Source: Anastatus disparis
Lineage: Eukaryota > Arthropoda > Insecta > Hymenoptera > Eupelmidae
NCBI GenBank assembly: GCA_017163975.1
Contig: JAFFSR010000249.1
Coordinates: 3,781,001 to 3,845,000 of the forward strand
Reading direction: 5' to 3'
DNA length: 64,000 bases
Position numbers and translations under genes: made by a program. Shown here one piece after another: positions 10,575 to 19,931 of this stretch. Each line of letters begins with the position of its first letter. Positions within the stretch are counted from its first letter, which is position 1. The notes beneath the pieces were generated by a model. It did no database searches, had not been told where the DNA came from, and worked only from the letters and a program-made list of their open reading frames with translations.

Positions 10575-12250
10575 ATGTCTTTAATTAATTTCTTTGAACG
10601 TCTTGTGCAACTACTCGGTGATACTTTACAAAATGTAAATGAACTAAACAATACCGATCTCCATTATTGGATAGATATGTGCAATGGTAGTTTAGAGAAA
10701 TTAAATGAAAAAATTGTCAATTCTGATCTTACAAAAGGAGAAAAGCAGAGATGTCATACTTGTGTATTACATCTTTCGGGTATTCAACTTCAATTTGAGC
10801 ATCATCTTCAACGAGGAGGTGGTTTGCAATCTGAAGAAACATAAGCTTCTGTTGAATGGCGAGATGTGCAGTCAGCTTTCGAAAACAGAATTAGAACTGG
10901 CGTAGTGGTAAATATAAATCATGTGGATATTTTAAGTTTTTTAAGCGACGCCCAAGAACTCTTTAAAGTACATGTACAGTCATGCTTAGAAGAATATAGT
11001 GCTCTGAAAGTGAATTCGGATTTCACCGCAGAATTTCCCATACAGAAAAGTAGTGAAGAATTAACAGATATTAAATATTTTACAACCACGAGTACTTCAA
11101 TTTTCATGTCAACGAATCTAGAAGAATGGTTCAAAATAAATATCAAAGATTCTATTTTAACCCAGATAGAAGAATTTCAGGAAAAAGATTCTGGCTGGGC
11201 ACTAAAAAGTATTATAAGTCTGAGTATAAATATGAAAAAATATTCTCCGATCAAGGGCAGCTCGTACATTCCTCTACCACCATTTATACAAAAGAAAAAA
11301 GCATGTATCAATGTTCGTAACAATGATAATCAATGTTTCAAGTATGCTATCCTCTCAGCAATATATCCAAGTGAAACTAATACTAATAAAGTTAATCAAT
11401 ATAGCATGCATAAGAACAAGTTGAAATTTAATAACATAGAATTTCCAGTGACACTTAAAAATGTTTCAAAATTTGAAGAAATGAATAATATTTCAGTAAA
11501 TGTGTACATGTTAAAGAAGTTTAGCCAAAAGTTTAAAGTATCATCTTGCTACATTACATCGGATTAAAAGGAAAAGCATGTCAATCTACTCATCATCCAA
11601 GACTTTTACATCGATGAGTATGAAAAAGATAATCATTCTGATGATATTAGTTTACCCAAATACCACTACGTTTGGATAAAAAATATGTCTCGTCTTCTGA
11701 GATCTCAACTATCTAAGACACATGTAAAATCATTCCATTGTGAAAGATGTTTACAAGTTTTTTATAATGAAGAAAGATTGCAAGTTCATCAAAATGATTG
11801 TAAAAATTTGAATTATTGTCGAATTAAACTACCTGCCTCTCAGAACAACATTCTGAAATTTGAAGATTGTTATAAAAGCGAAAAAGTTCCTTTTATTATT
11901 TATGCTGATTTTGAATGTTTACTGAAGCCTACAATGAATGAGACTGCCTTCCAACTTCATGAAGCATATAGCATAGGATATTATATAAAATATAGCTTTG
12001 ATGACAGCTTATCTGCTTATAAGTCATATAGAAAAAATATCGAAGATTGACAGACTCCTGCACAATGGTTTGTTCAAGAATTAAAATCAATCAGTGAGGA
12101 AATTGATAAACGCTACAAGAATCCGAAACCATTAAAACTTACGGATTTAGAAGAATTATCTTGTCAGAGGTCAACCATTTGTCACATATGTCGAAAACTA
12201 ATCCGTGATGAAGAACTCGCAGTACGAGATCACTGTCATCTCACAAGACG

Positions 12251-12344
12251 GTAAGATATTAATTATAGTTCTATTTCAATAAAAAAAAATTTACTTTATC
12301 ATGCAAATTTTTTTAAAATATCTATTTTTTTACATTAGTTTCAG
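12251..12344 (+). other. Spliceosomal intron in polB
   Basis: 94 nt, GTAAGATATT ... TTTCAG, with a pyrimidine-rich 3' part. Removal joins RDHCHLTRR to GAAHNSCN in frame and restores the usual zinc motif of Polinton polymerases, the best evidence that it is real. Retained, it would end the frame at once. Confidence 0.85.
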
Positions 12345-12902
12345 AGGTGCAGCGCATAATTCATGTAATTTGAATTACAAGTATTTAAAATTTATTCCTG
12401 TGGTTTTTCATAACCTCAATTACGATACACACTTCATTTTGAAAGAGATAGCCACATCTTCATTGATGGGAGGACGAGTTACGCTATTGCCACATAATAA
12501 GGAAAAATATATTTCTTTTACAAAATACATAGATGGCAGTGACCTAAGTTTTAAATTCATAGATTTTCGGCGTTTTCTTCCTTCGTCATTAGAAAAACTT
12601 GTATCATACTTGAAAAATGTGCCGATATTGATAAAAGAGTTTTGAACTGATGGATTTACAGATGAGAAAATTGATTTTCTCAAACGTAAAGGTATATTTC
12701 CATATGATTTTGTAGATGGATTGGATAAATTATTAGTTACAAAATTGCCAGAGAAAAATCAGTTCTATAACCAACTCACTGATTCTCATATTGCTGATGA
12801 AGACTATGAGTATTCGGATTTATATTTAAAAACAGATGTTTTATTATTGGCAGATGTATTTGAAAGTTTTCGAGAAACATCTCTCAAAGCTTACGGTTTA
12901 TG

Positions 12903-12906
<4 letters not shown>

Positions 12907-12936
<30 letters not shown>
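12907..12936. repeat. (TA)n microsatellite inside polB
   Basis: About 15 TA repeats read as alternating Tyr-Ile between the Exo III region and the TSPGL motif, replacing a short segment that is normally not repetitive. It keeps the frame, so it expanded by multiples of three or by chance after inactivation. Confidence 0.85.
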
Positions 12937-12940
<4 letters not shown>

Positions 12941-14925
12941 CGTCTCCAGGCTTGACATTTTCAGCAGCGCTAAAAATGACGAAGGTAGAACTGGAGCTTC
13001 TTACAGATATAGATATGTTGATGTTCATTGAAGCAGGTATTCGGGGAGAAATAAGTCAATGCTGTAATCGCTATGCCGAGGCGAACAATCCATATATGGG
13101 CTCTTCGTATGATGAAAAACAGAAAATAAAAACACTTATGTACTTTCATATTAATAATCTTTATGGATGGGCAATAGTTCAATATTTGCCAGTCGGAAAA
13201 TTCAAATGGGTAGAATATGAGTCGAATTCAAACTTTTACAACGCACCGCCAGATTGAGTTATTGGATATATTGCTGAAGTAGATTTGGAGTATCCTGAGG
13301 AAATACACAATGCACATTGAGATTTTCCATTCTGCGCAGAGCATAGTGCGCCACATGGCTCGAAACAAAAGAAACTTCTCACTACTTTGAAGAACAAGGA
13401 GAGATATGTTATTTACTATTGAACACTCAGACAAGTGTTGGAAAATCGACTTCGACTGGAAAAAGTGCATAGAATTTTAAGTTTTGAGCAAAAGGCATGG
13501 CTCAAACCTTATGTGGAATTGAATACTCAAAAAAGAATGCAGGCTAAGAACGAATTTTAAAAACTTTTTTATAAATTGTCAATCAATACTGTCTATGGAA
13601 AGTGCATTGAGCGAGAGCGGTCTCGAGTTGATGTCCGATTGGTAAATAAATTCACTGGTAGATATGGAGCAGAAGCACGCATAGCTCTACCAAATTTTCA
13701 CAGCTGTGCTATTTTTGATGAGAATTCAGTTGCCATTCAAATAAAGAGAACAAGCATCACAATCAAGAAACCAATTTACGTTGGATTTTGCATTTTAGAA
13801 TCATCAAAAACATTAATTTATGATTTTCATTATTTGTATATGAAAAAGCGAGTTGGAGACAAATGCAAACTTTTGTATACTGATACTGATAGTCTCATAT
13901 ACGAAATTGAGGACGTTGACATGTACAAAATAATGAAAGAGGACATACATAAATTTGATACTTCCGATTATGAAGAAAATAATCCGTTCGAAATTCCTCG
14001 AGTTAATAAGAAAGTTCCGGGTTTGATGAAAGACGAATGTAATGGTAAGATAATGACGGAATTTATAGGATTACGAAGCAAAATGTACAGTATTTCAATC
14101 GATGGAGGAGAAGTTATAAAGAAAGCCAAAGGTATGAAGTCCAGTTTTGTTGAAAAATCAATTATTTTTGAGGATTACCGAAGCTGTCTTCAGGATCTCA
14201 CTATTATATACCGTGAACAGTGCAATATCCGTTCAAATTTGCATACTGTGCATACTGAGAAACAGAGAAAAATTGCTCCAAGTCCTCACGATGATAAGAG
14301 ATTTTTATTGTCTGATAGTACAGATACTTTACCTTGGGGACATTATAAAATTGAAGAAATACAGATAGCGCAAGCTGCACTTGAAGTAGAGAGGGAATAT
14401 GCAAGAAAAATGGCTGCTGAAAATAAAGAAAAAGAGCGGGAGGTAGAAATGAGGAGGGGAGATACACGAGTGGAGATGGATGCTACAGAGAATGAAAGAG
14501 AGAGGGAAATCGAGAGAAGGGATGAAGCAATCAATGAAAATAGTGCAGAGCAAGTGGGGATGACACTTTATGAAGGCGAACAAATTATCATTGAGTATGA
14601 TGTGTTAGAGGAGTTAATGAATGACTGGCATCCATCAATGGAGGGGGCAAGTTCCCAGGAAGGAGAAAAAAAGGATATATTACGAGTAGCAATGGAAAGG
14701 GCAGACATCGAAGTGCGGAATGGGCTATATCAACCAACGGACCATGAGGAGGAGCGCATTCAAGTAATCGAAGAGCTTGAAGACGATCAACCTTGCACAA
14801 AGAAATCTAAAATCGACTAACTTTTTAAGTAAGTTACAATTTATTTTTTTACAAAAAAACATTTTTTTCCATCAAAATTTTTCTCTAACAAATTTTAATT
14901 TTTTTTACTTTTACTTGTTTTCAGA

Positions 14926-15225
14926 ATGGATTTATCTGCACCAAACAAGATTGCTGGAAGCGACTTCCTGCCAAGAAAGAAAGTCACAGACTTAGAAAAA
15001 GACTAGCAGTACATGGTGACTGCACTGAAACAAGTCAAGCCAAGATTTGGAACCAAGGTCGTAGCAGATTTCGACCAAAGCTTCCAAGTCTTCTTACCAG
15101 AGAAGATTTCATCTGCAATCCTAAAAGATGAAGAATTTTTCTACAATCTCTGTGATAATGCAAATAAACTGCGTTTGATTGCAATATACCTGGGAGGATC
15201 TTCTTTTAAATTTAATCGGGCTTAA
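14926..15225 (+). pseudogene. Small OB-fold-like (probable ssDNA-binding) Polinton protein
   Basis: 99 codons from the ATG at 14926, directly after an acceptor-like TTTTCAG, broken by one TAG at 15004-15006. Landmarks: KIAGSDFLPRKKVTDLEKD at the start, then VKPRFGTKVVADFDQSFQVF, LPEKISSAILKD and LRLIAIYLGGSSF. The pattern 'K.tkFG.KVv.dfd..fqVFLP.+is..l' is the strand pattern of small OB-fold DNA-binding proteins that sit beside polB in insect Polintons as I remember them; ssDNA binding during replication is inferred. It lies 105 bp downstream of polB on the same strand and may come from a spliced downstream transcript. AATAAA overlaps the end region at 15226. Confidence 0.6.
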
Positions 15226-15483
15226 AATAAATAAAATATACTCATCAAATTATTTTTCAAACTATTTATTGTAAATTGTACATAATAAGAATACATGAAC
15301 AAATGAAAATTATTAAACATTATATAATTGTTTTTATTTATCACCACCACTTATAATTATTATATTTATATTGAATAATAAAAATATTTTATACATAACT
15401 TGAATTAATGAACATAATAAAATTAAATTTTTTCTTTCTTATTTATTACACTGAAATACGTTGTAAAATACATCTTAGCTTAT
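15226..15483. terminator. Convergent polyadenylation region
   Basis: Between the OB-fold-like (+) gene and the integrase (-) gene. AATAAA on the plus strand at 15226-15231 follows the stop by one base, and TTTATT at 15442-15447 gives AATAAA on the minus strand 36 bp after the integrase stop. Otherwise AT-rich. Confidence 0.6.
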
Positions 15484-16447
15484 TCAAATAATCTCATTTT
15501 TATCTATCCAACTATTATGCTTGCTATTTAGACCTAACCACTTAACATATACACGTTTACCATTTTTCTTTAAAACTTTTTCTACCAAATAAATTTCTAG
15601 ATACATAGTTTTTTGAATTTCGGTTTCATAAAAGCCGCCAGAGACGGGTTCATCATAATAATCTTTGACATGGTAAGTTATAGGATTGGTTTTAACAACT
15701 CTTGTTATTGTGAAAATTTCAGTTGACCAATTTGGTGTATAACCTTTTTCAAAAACTTGTTTTATCTTACTTATTCGCACTTTATCTCCTACTTTGAATT
15801 TTGGTTTTTTCACCGGTCTTTTTCCAGTTGGGTAATTTTTCTTGATTTCTTTTTCATTTATTTTCGTAACGTTTTCAGGCTCGATTCCTATTGTCCGATG
15901 TTTTCTTGAATTGTATGCTTTCACCAACTCAGGCAGAATATCCAACCATTTATAACTTCCTTGTTTGCTAAATTCTAACCACATTGCATTTTTTAAAGTT
16001 CTATTAAAGCGCTCACATATGTTTGCATGAAGATTGCTATGTGAAGAGTAGTGATTTACCTTGTACTTTTTCATGAAGATTGCTATGTGAAGAGTAGTGA
16101 TTTACCTTGTACTTTTTCATAAGATTCTGAAAGTTTGAATTGTAGAATTCTTTTCCTTCGTCAGTTTGTAAATTCGATGCCACCCGTTCTTGTTTTAATA
16201 TTGACTTCATGGCTAGAGTAACATCATTGCCACTCTTCGATTTGACTGGTACAGCCCATGCATACTTTGAAAATATATCTATAACAGTTAGTAATTAGCG
16301 AAAACCTTTGTTTTCCTTAAAATAAGGTATCATTTCTACAAGGTCAGCTTGCCAAGTCTCATCTAATCCGCGTATGTCATATTTTCTTCGCTTATGTCTT
16401 CGACGTGCTGGCTTGTGTAGCTTTTCAACTACTCTTTGACGTTCCAT
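15484..16447 (-). pseudogene. int: Retrovirus-like integrase with C-terminal chromodomain-like end
   Basis: Inserts the element into the host chromosome. Begins MERQRVVEKLHKPARRHKRR at 16447. Catalytic core with the D,D,E residues visible: WQADLVEM (D), LQTDEGKEFYN (D) and ICERFNRTLKNAMW (E). Then LPELVKAYNSRKHRTIG, a VGDKVRISK SH3-like strand and a C-terminal YLVEKVL...VYVKWLG...SWI segment resembling a chromodomain. Two breaks: a TAA at 16295-16297 just before LLTVIDIFSKYAW, and a 46-bp tandem duplication (units 16027-16072 and 16073-16118) that shifts the frame upstream of the catalytic Glu. Without the duplication it would be about 306 codons. Its ATG lies one base after the stop of the fibre-like gene, suggesting a shared transcript. 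Confidence 0.93.
16027..16118. repeat. 46-bp tandem duplication in the integrase gene
   Basis: Two copies of a unit starting ATGAAGATTGCTATGTGAAG, at 16027 and 16073. Since 46 is not a multiple of three, it is a frameshifting lesion. The copies look identical, so the event is recent relative to the rest of the decay, or it is an assembly artefact. Confidence 0.9.
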
Positions 16448-16448
16448 C

Positions 16449-16838
16449 TTAAACTTCAACTTTAGCAATATCTGCTTGTCTATTCATTTCTTTAATTATA
16501 TATTCAATACTTGCAAAATTTTGTTGAGTCATATCATAGAGATAAGTTAATTTTTCGTCTATTTCTTTTTTAAATATTTCAACTTCGTTCTCATATTCTT
16601 GTATAGCTTTAGCAACTTCTATAATTTTAGAAGATAAGTAATCAACTTCTTTCTGTAGGATATTATTTAGTGAATTCAAACTAATTGCATCATTTGGATG
16701 ATCAGCCTCTCCAATATTGCAAAGCCGCTCATTTTCTAAATCAAAATTACCATCTGATGTAAAATTGAATCCAATATCTCGAGGACCACGACTCACTTAC
16801 GAGCCCTCAAGTTTTCTTCCAAACACATCGAGACTCAT
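16449..16838 (-). pseudogene. Coiled-coil, tail-fibre-like Polinton protein
   Basis: Starts MSLDVFGRKLEGS at 16838, one TAA at 16797-16799, then SRGPRDIGFNFTSDGNFDL, ENERLCNIGEADHPNDAISL, and a long amphipathic helix to a stop at 16449. The 'GnyDLenkRLcNi..p.dpnDAvslnyl' string resembles the segment just before the shaft in phage tail fibres ('NRRIxNVaDPxxpxDAvtk'). The helix fits a trimeric coiled coil. A receptor-binding or penton-associated fibre role is inference. It sits between integrase and the WDDPNELV protein, one base from the integrase ATG. Confidence 0.6.
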
Positions 16839-16869
16839 GTTACTACTATTGATTTGAAAATTGTGTACG

Positions 16870-17865
16870 TCAATATATATGTCCGGCTTCACGTAGTTCC
16901 TCTATAATTGATTTGATTTCATTGTTTTAATTATTATTTCCAGCAGATCGTTCGTCTATTAATAATTGTAGTCTCTCGACAAGCTCATTTGGATCATCCC
17001 AGTAGACTAGATCTATGGAACTATTCTTTTTTGCTATTTTATATTTAGGTATGAGACCTCCTCCGCTGGTAGACATTCTACTGCGATCACTGCGGAACAT
17101 TAGTGCTATGATTTTTGAATATTTTCTACTCGTCGAAGAGCGTATATTCTCACTTTTGCTATGTCTTTTTCTATGAGCATTTGTTGATTCCAGGATAATG
17201 CGATAGTTCTTGCGACCTGTTGTACTCAAAAGATTATCATCTGGTTCTTTTTTGAAAAGCAATCCCATTAGACCACTGCTTTTAGGAAAACTTAAATCTT
17301 TCACTTTTATCATTTTATCATCAAATTGAATTTGTGAATCACCCATCATGTATACCCCACTGACCTTTCGCACTGCGTATATGTTATCGATTTTGCTGCG
17401 GCTTCCATTTAGCATTGATAAAAAGTCTGTCGGCTCAGTTTCTTTATGCGCAGATACAAATGGTAAATATATAGATTTGAATGATGAATTTGCAGAATTG
17501 AACGATGAATTCATCATTGTGCTATTTATCGGAGAAAAATCATCGCCATTAGAAGCATCATTATCCAACGCCGAATCCGAGTTATTATTATCGTTTACAA
17601 TATAACTTGATTCATCAAATCTCAATCTTTTTTTTGCCGATTTTCTGTTACTGTCTATGGCCGAAATGTGATTAGAACGTGACACACTTTCAGTTCTCGA
17701 ATCGACAAGCTTTTCAAGTGATGTAATAACTGGTTTTAAAGTATCACCAATAACCTTTTCAAAATCATCTCTCTCCTTTTTTAACAAAGAGAATTTTTTT
17801 TTAATAGCCTCGCGTGCTCGTAAGAGCTCGCTAAGAACATTTTTTTCTTTCTTAAAGTCAGGCAT
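16870..17865 (-). pseudogene. Conserved Polinton protein with WDDPNELV motif, function unknown
   Basis: About 331 codons from MPDFKKEKNVLSELLRAREA at 17865; the longer frame to 17898 adds eleven residues that look non-native. A charged N-terminal coiled coil (1-75), a Ser/Asn-rich middle, then SSGLMGLLFKKEPDDNLL, NYRIILESTNAH, and near the end VYWDDPNELVERLQLLIDE. A TAA at 16927-16929 is followed in frame by NEIKSIIEELREAGHIY and a TGA at 16870-16872, which I take as the original C-terminus, so one premature stop trims 18 residues. I remember this family as very common in insect and cnidarian Polintons, but no function is established to my knowledge. It lies in the minus-strand cluster with ATPase, fibre-like protein and integrase, and a virion role is possible. 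Confidence 0.7.
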
Positions 17866-17908
17866 GCTGACGAGATGCTGTCTACAATCAAACTGCAAAG
17901 ATTAAGAC

Positions 17909-18610
17909 TTATACTTCCTTTTCGATGGCAAAACAGTCAAATCCTTTTCTATATCTACCATCATTCATTGCTCTATCTTTGTCAATAACAACAAATCCAT
18001 ACTTGTCATTCTTTCAGCATTCTGTACAAAGATTTCGAAATTCATTTAAAGTTAAGTCAGTATTCACATGGTCTTCATAGATATGTTTAAGATTAACATC
18101 ATCTTGACGATAAATTACCATCAAATAAATATTGTCCCTGATGAGATGCTTCAGTATATGAGCATATGGCTGACATAGATAAAAGCTATCTATACTTTTG
18201 TGTTTCCCCATACAGAAAAAAGCTCTGACGTTATCCTGCTTCTCACAAGCCACATCATCAAAAATCATAATTGAATTAGGTAGAGCTTTACCTGGTGACA
18301 CTACAGATGCATGTTCACTAAACGGTAGATATGATATACCTTCAATTGGTTCTAAAACTTTTTGAAGAAATTGGTATTTCGGTTGATTTAAAGATTTAGA
18401 GTATACATACAAATTTTCAAATCTGAGACCATTAGGGTGTGTAATTAGAGCTAATAAACTATTAGTTTTTCCACAGTTCGATGGGCCACAGAATACTGCT
18501 CGTATATTATCTGGAAGTAACTCTCCATGACGCTTTTTTCTCTTCGTTTTCTCAAAATCAAAGTTGGCAACGGGAAGTTTGACGTTCTGCTCAGTAAAAT
18601 CCATGTACAC
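17909..18610 (-). pseudogene. Genome-packaging ATPase (FtsK/HerA type)
   Basis: Motor that pumps DNA into the capsid in polinton-like viruses. Start at 18610 (a second Met two codons later, at 18604, is equally plausible). Basic KTKRKKRHGE, then Walker A CGPSNCGKTNSLLALI (residues 41-56), and Walker B NSIMIFDDV near residue 115. The frame is interrupted by a TGA (18014-18016) after FRNLCTEC, but KNDKYGFVVIDKDR and NDGRYRKGFDCFAIEK continue in the same frame to a TAA ending at 17909. Full length is therefore about 233 codons, usual for the family. It is divergent from the PLA2-domain gene, with 92 bp between the starts. Confidence 0.9.
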
Positions 18611-18702
18611 GTAACAAAGTCAAATTTAAGATTGACCTTTTCTAAATATAAACGCTTGTTTCATATTTTGATCATTAGTTATAAATCAGCACTCGAAGAG
18701 AG
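18611..18702. promoter_or_regulatory. Compact divergent promoter, ATPase / PLA2-domain gene
   Basis: Only 92 bp separate two divergent structural genes, so expression of packaging and capsid functions must be initiated here. The A/T-rich stretches TAAATATAAAC and GTTATAAATCAG are possible TATA elements for the plus gene, the second ending in a TCAG initiator-like sequence. Confidence 0.45.
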
Positions 18703-19555
18703 ATGCTCGTACACAAATCACAGAAGCACCCTAAGGGTAAAGGGTTACTTGATGAAGTAATCAATAGCTTACCTATTGAAATGCATATTCCTGGATATCA
18801 ATATTGTGGTCCCGGAACAAAACTGAAAAAGCGTCTAAAAAGAGGTGATACAGGTATCAATCCACTTGATCAAGCATGCAAAGAACATAACATATCTTAT
18901 TCTGATAAAAATGCTGATCGAATTGTAGCTGACATGAAGCTCGCTGATAAAGCTTGGCAGTGTGTTAGAGCCAAAAATGCAAGTCTTAGCGAAAAAGCAA
19001 CTGCTTTTGTTGTTGCAAATGCTATGAAATTAAAAGGAAAGACAGGAGTGGGTGTAAAATTGAGTAAATTAGTAACTGCAAGTAAAAAATCATTAAAACC
19101 AAGTAAACATTCTTGCAAAGTTATTCAATCGGCTTTAAAAGGTGCACGTGAAGCTCTCAAGATCGTTGGCGGTAAGAAAAAAATTATCATTCCATGTATT
19201 CTACTCGTTCCATAAAAAATAGGTGGCGCTCTGCCTTTTCTCATACCATTGTTCGCAGCACTAAGTGCAACTGGTGCTCTGGCTGGAGGAGCTGCTGGAA
19301 TAGCTAAAGCAGTAAATAAGGCTAAAGCTGCACAGAAAAATTATGAAAAAAGTAAGAGACATAATAAAACTATGGAAGCTATTGCTCTAGGAAAAGGTCT
19401 CTATCTTAAACCATATAAAACTGGAATGGGATTATTTATGGAACCTCATATCGGTCATGGTCAAGTTAAAAAAAAAACTTCGATTTAACTTCGCCAAATC
19501 GTGCAGTGACTGACTATGATCTTATAAAGTATGCTCGTATGATGCCAGATTGAGA
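18703..19555 (+). pseudogene. PLA2-domain minor capsid protein of the Polinton
   Basis: Begins at 18703. Residues 15-80 carry a parvovirus-VP1-like phospholipase A2 signature: calcium loop GYQYCGPGTKLKKRL and catalytic region NPLDQACKEHNISYS. The family normally has His-Asp; here it is His-Asn, so activity is doubtful. In parvoviruses this enzyme helps breach the endosome, and a similar role here is inference. After a TAA (19213-19215) the same frame continues with a hydrophobic Gly/Ala segment (PFLIPLFAALSATGALAGGA), then HNKTMEAIALGKGLYLKPY. A slip in an A-run near 19470 moves to another frame, giving NRAVTDYDLIKYARMMP to about 19551, where a deletion junction follows. At least two breaks. 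A small Lys-rich helical part lies between PLA2 and the hydrophobic segment. Confidence 0.8.
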
Positions 19556-19562
19556 TTGCTGA

Positions 19563-19892
19563 ACGCAATATTATCCGTACAGCAATCTTAATCTTGACAT
19601 ATCTAAGAATCAATTTGCTATTCTCTATGATATGTATGCTAATTTTCAGAAAAGCTATTACGGAAGAGATTCACAACCATTGTTGACAAAGTCTCAGTTT
19701 ATCAACTTTGAGCCACTCATAGTTATTGACTGTTCACAAAACAAATCTCTAAAGAGCGCTCCTATCGATGTACGTCTAGAATTTGAGTCTAAAACTGACT
19801 TTCCAGCTAATACTTCAGCTTACTGCATGATCTTACACGATCGCATCGTTCAGTATAATCCTATTAGTGGAGATGTTTGGAAGCTTGTCTGA
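19563..19892 (+). pseudogene. C-terminal remnant of the double jelly-roll major capsid protein
   Basis: About 109 codons: YYPYSNLNLD, LYDMYANFQKSYYGRD, LIVIDCSQNKSLKSAPIDV, and AYCMILHDRIVQYNP to a TGA at 19890. I recognise this as the end of the large (about 600-residue) insect Polinton capsid protein. Everything upstream, about 1.5 kb, is missing: the sequence switches within a few bases from the previous gene to this fragment around 19552-19562. The adenain-like protease usually encoded between them is absent too. One large internal deletion explains both. Confidence 0.75.
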
Positions 19893-19931
19893 ATTATCTT
19901 CACGTTTACGTAAAAAAATTTATATTTCAAA

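Larger units (their letters stand above)
10575..14820 (+). pseudogene. polB: Protein-primed DNA polymerase B of the Polinton
   Basis: Replicates the element using a protein primer. In order: an N-terminal domain (NVRNNDNQCFKYAILSAIYP at 11310-11370), a C2H2-like finger (CERCLQVF...HQNDC), an endonuclease VII-like zinc motif (CHIC...RDHCHL, GAAHNSCNLNY), Exo I YADFEC, Exo II FHNLNYDTHF (one residue shorter than the usual FHNLxGYDxH), Exo III YSDLYLKTDVLLLADVFE, TSPGL, motif A, motif B KLSINTVYGK and motif C YTDTDSL. A 94-nt intron (12251-12344) splits the zinc motif. Eight in-frame stops start at 10842, 11565, 12048, 12643, 13255, 13318, 13420 and 13558; no frameshift is seen. Motif A reads HINNLYGWA where the family has an Asp first, so a catalytic metal ligand is also lost. 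After the usual end (TLPWGHY) about 155 residues of charged, helical tail follow, ending KKSKID. The start at 10575 is preceded by A-rich leader. Confidence 0.95.

Noticed and set aside
14204..14800. Several minus-strand frames of 60-90 codons opposite the polB tail.
   Set aside because: They are mirror images of the charged, GA-rich plus-strand coding sequence.
10575..14820. Five of the eight polB stops are TGA, suggesting an alternative code or selenocysteine recoding.
   Set aside because: TAA stops are also present, the catalytic Asp is lost, other genes of the element have TAA and TAG stops, and the host exon and gag show normal usage. Decay explains it.
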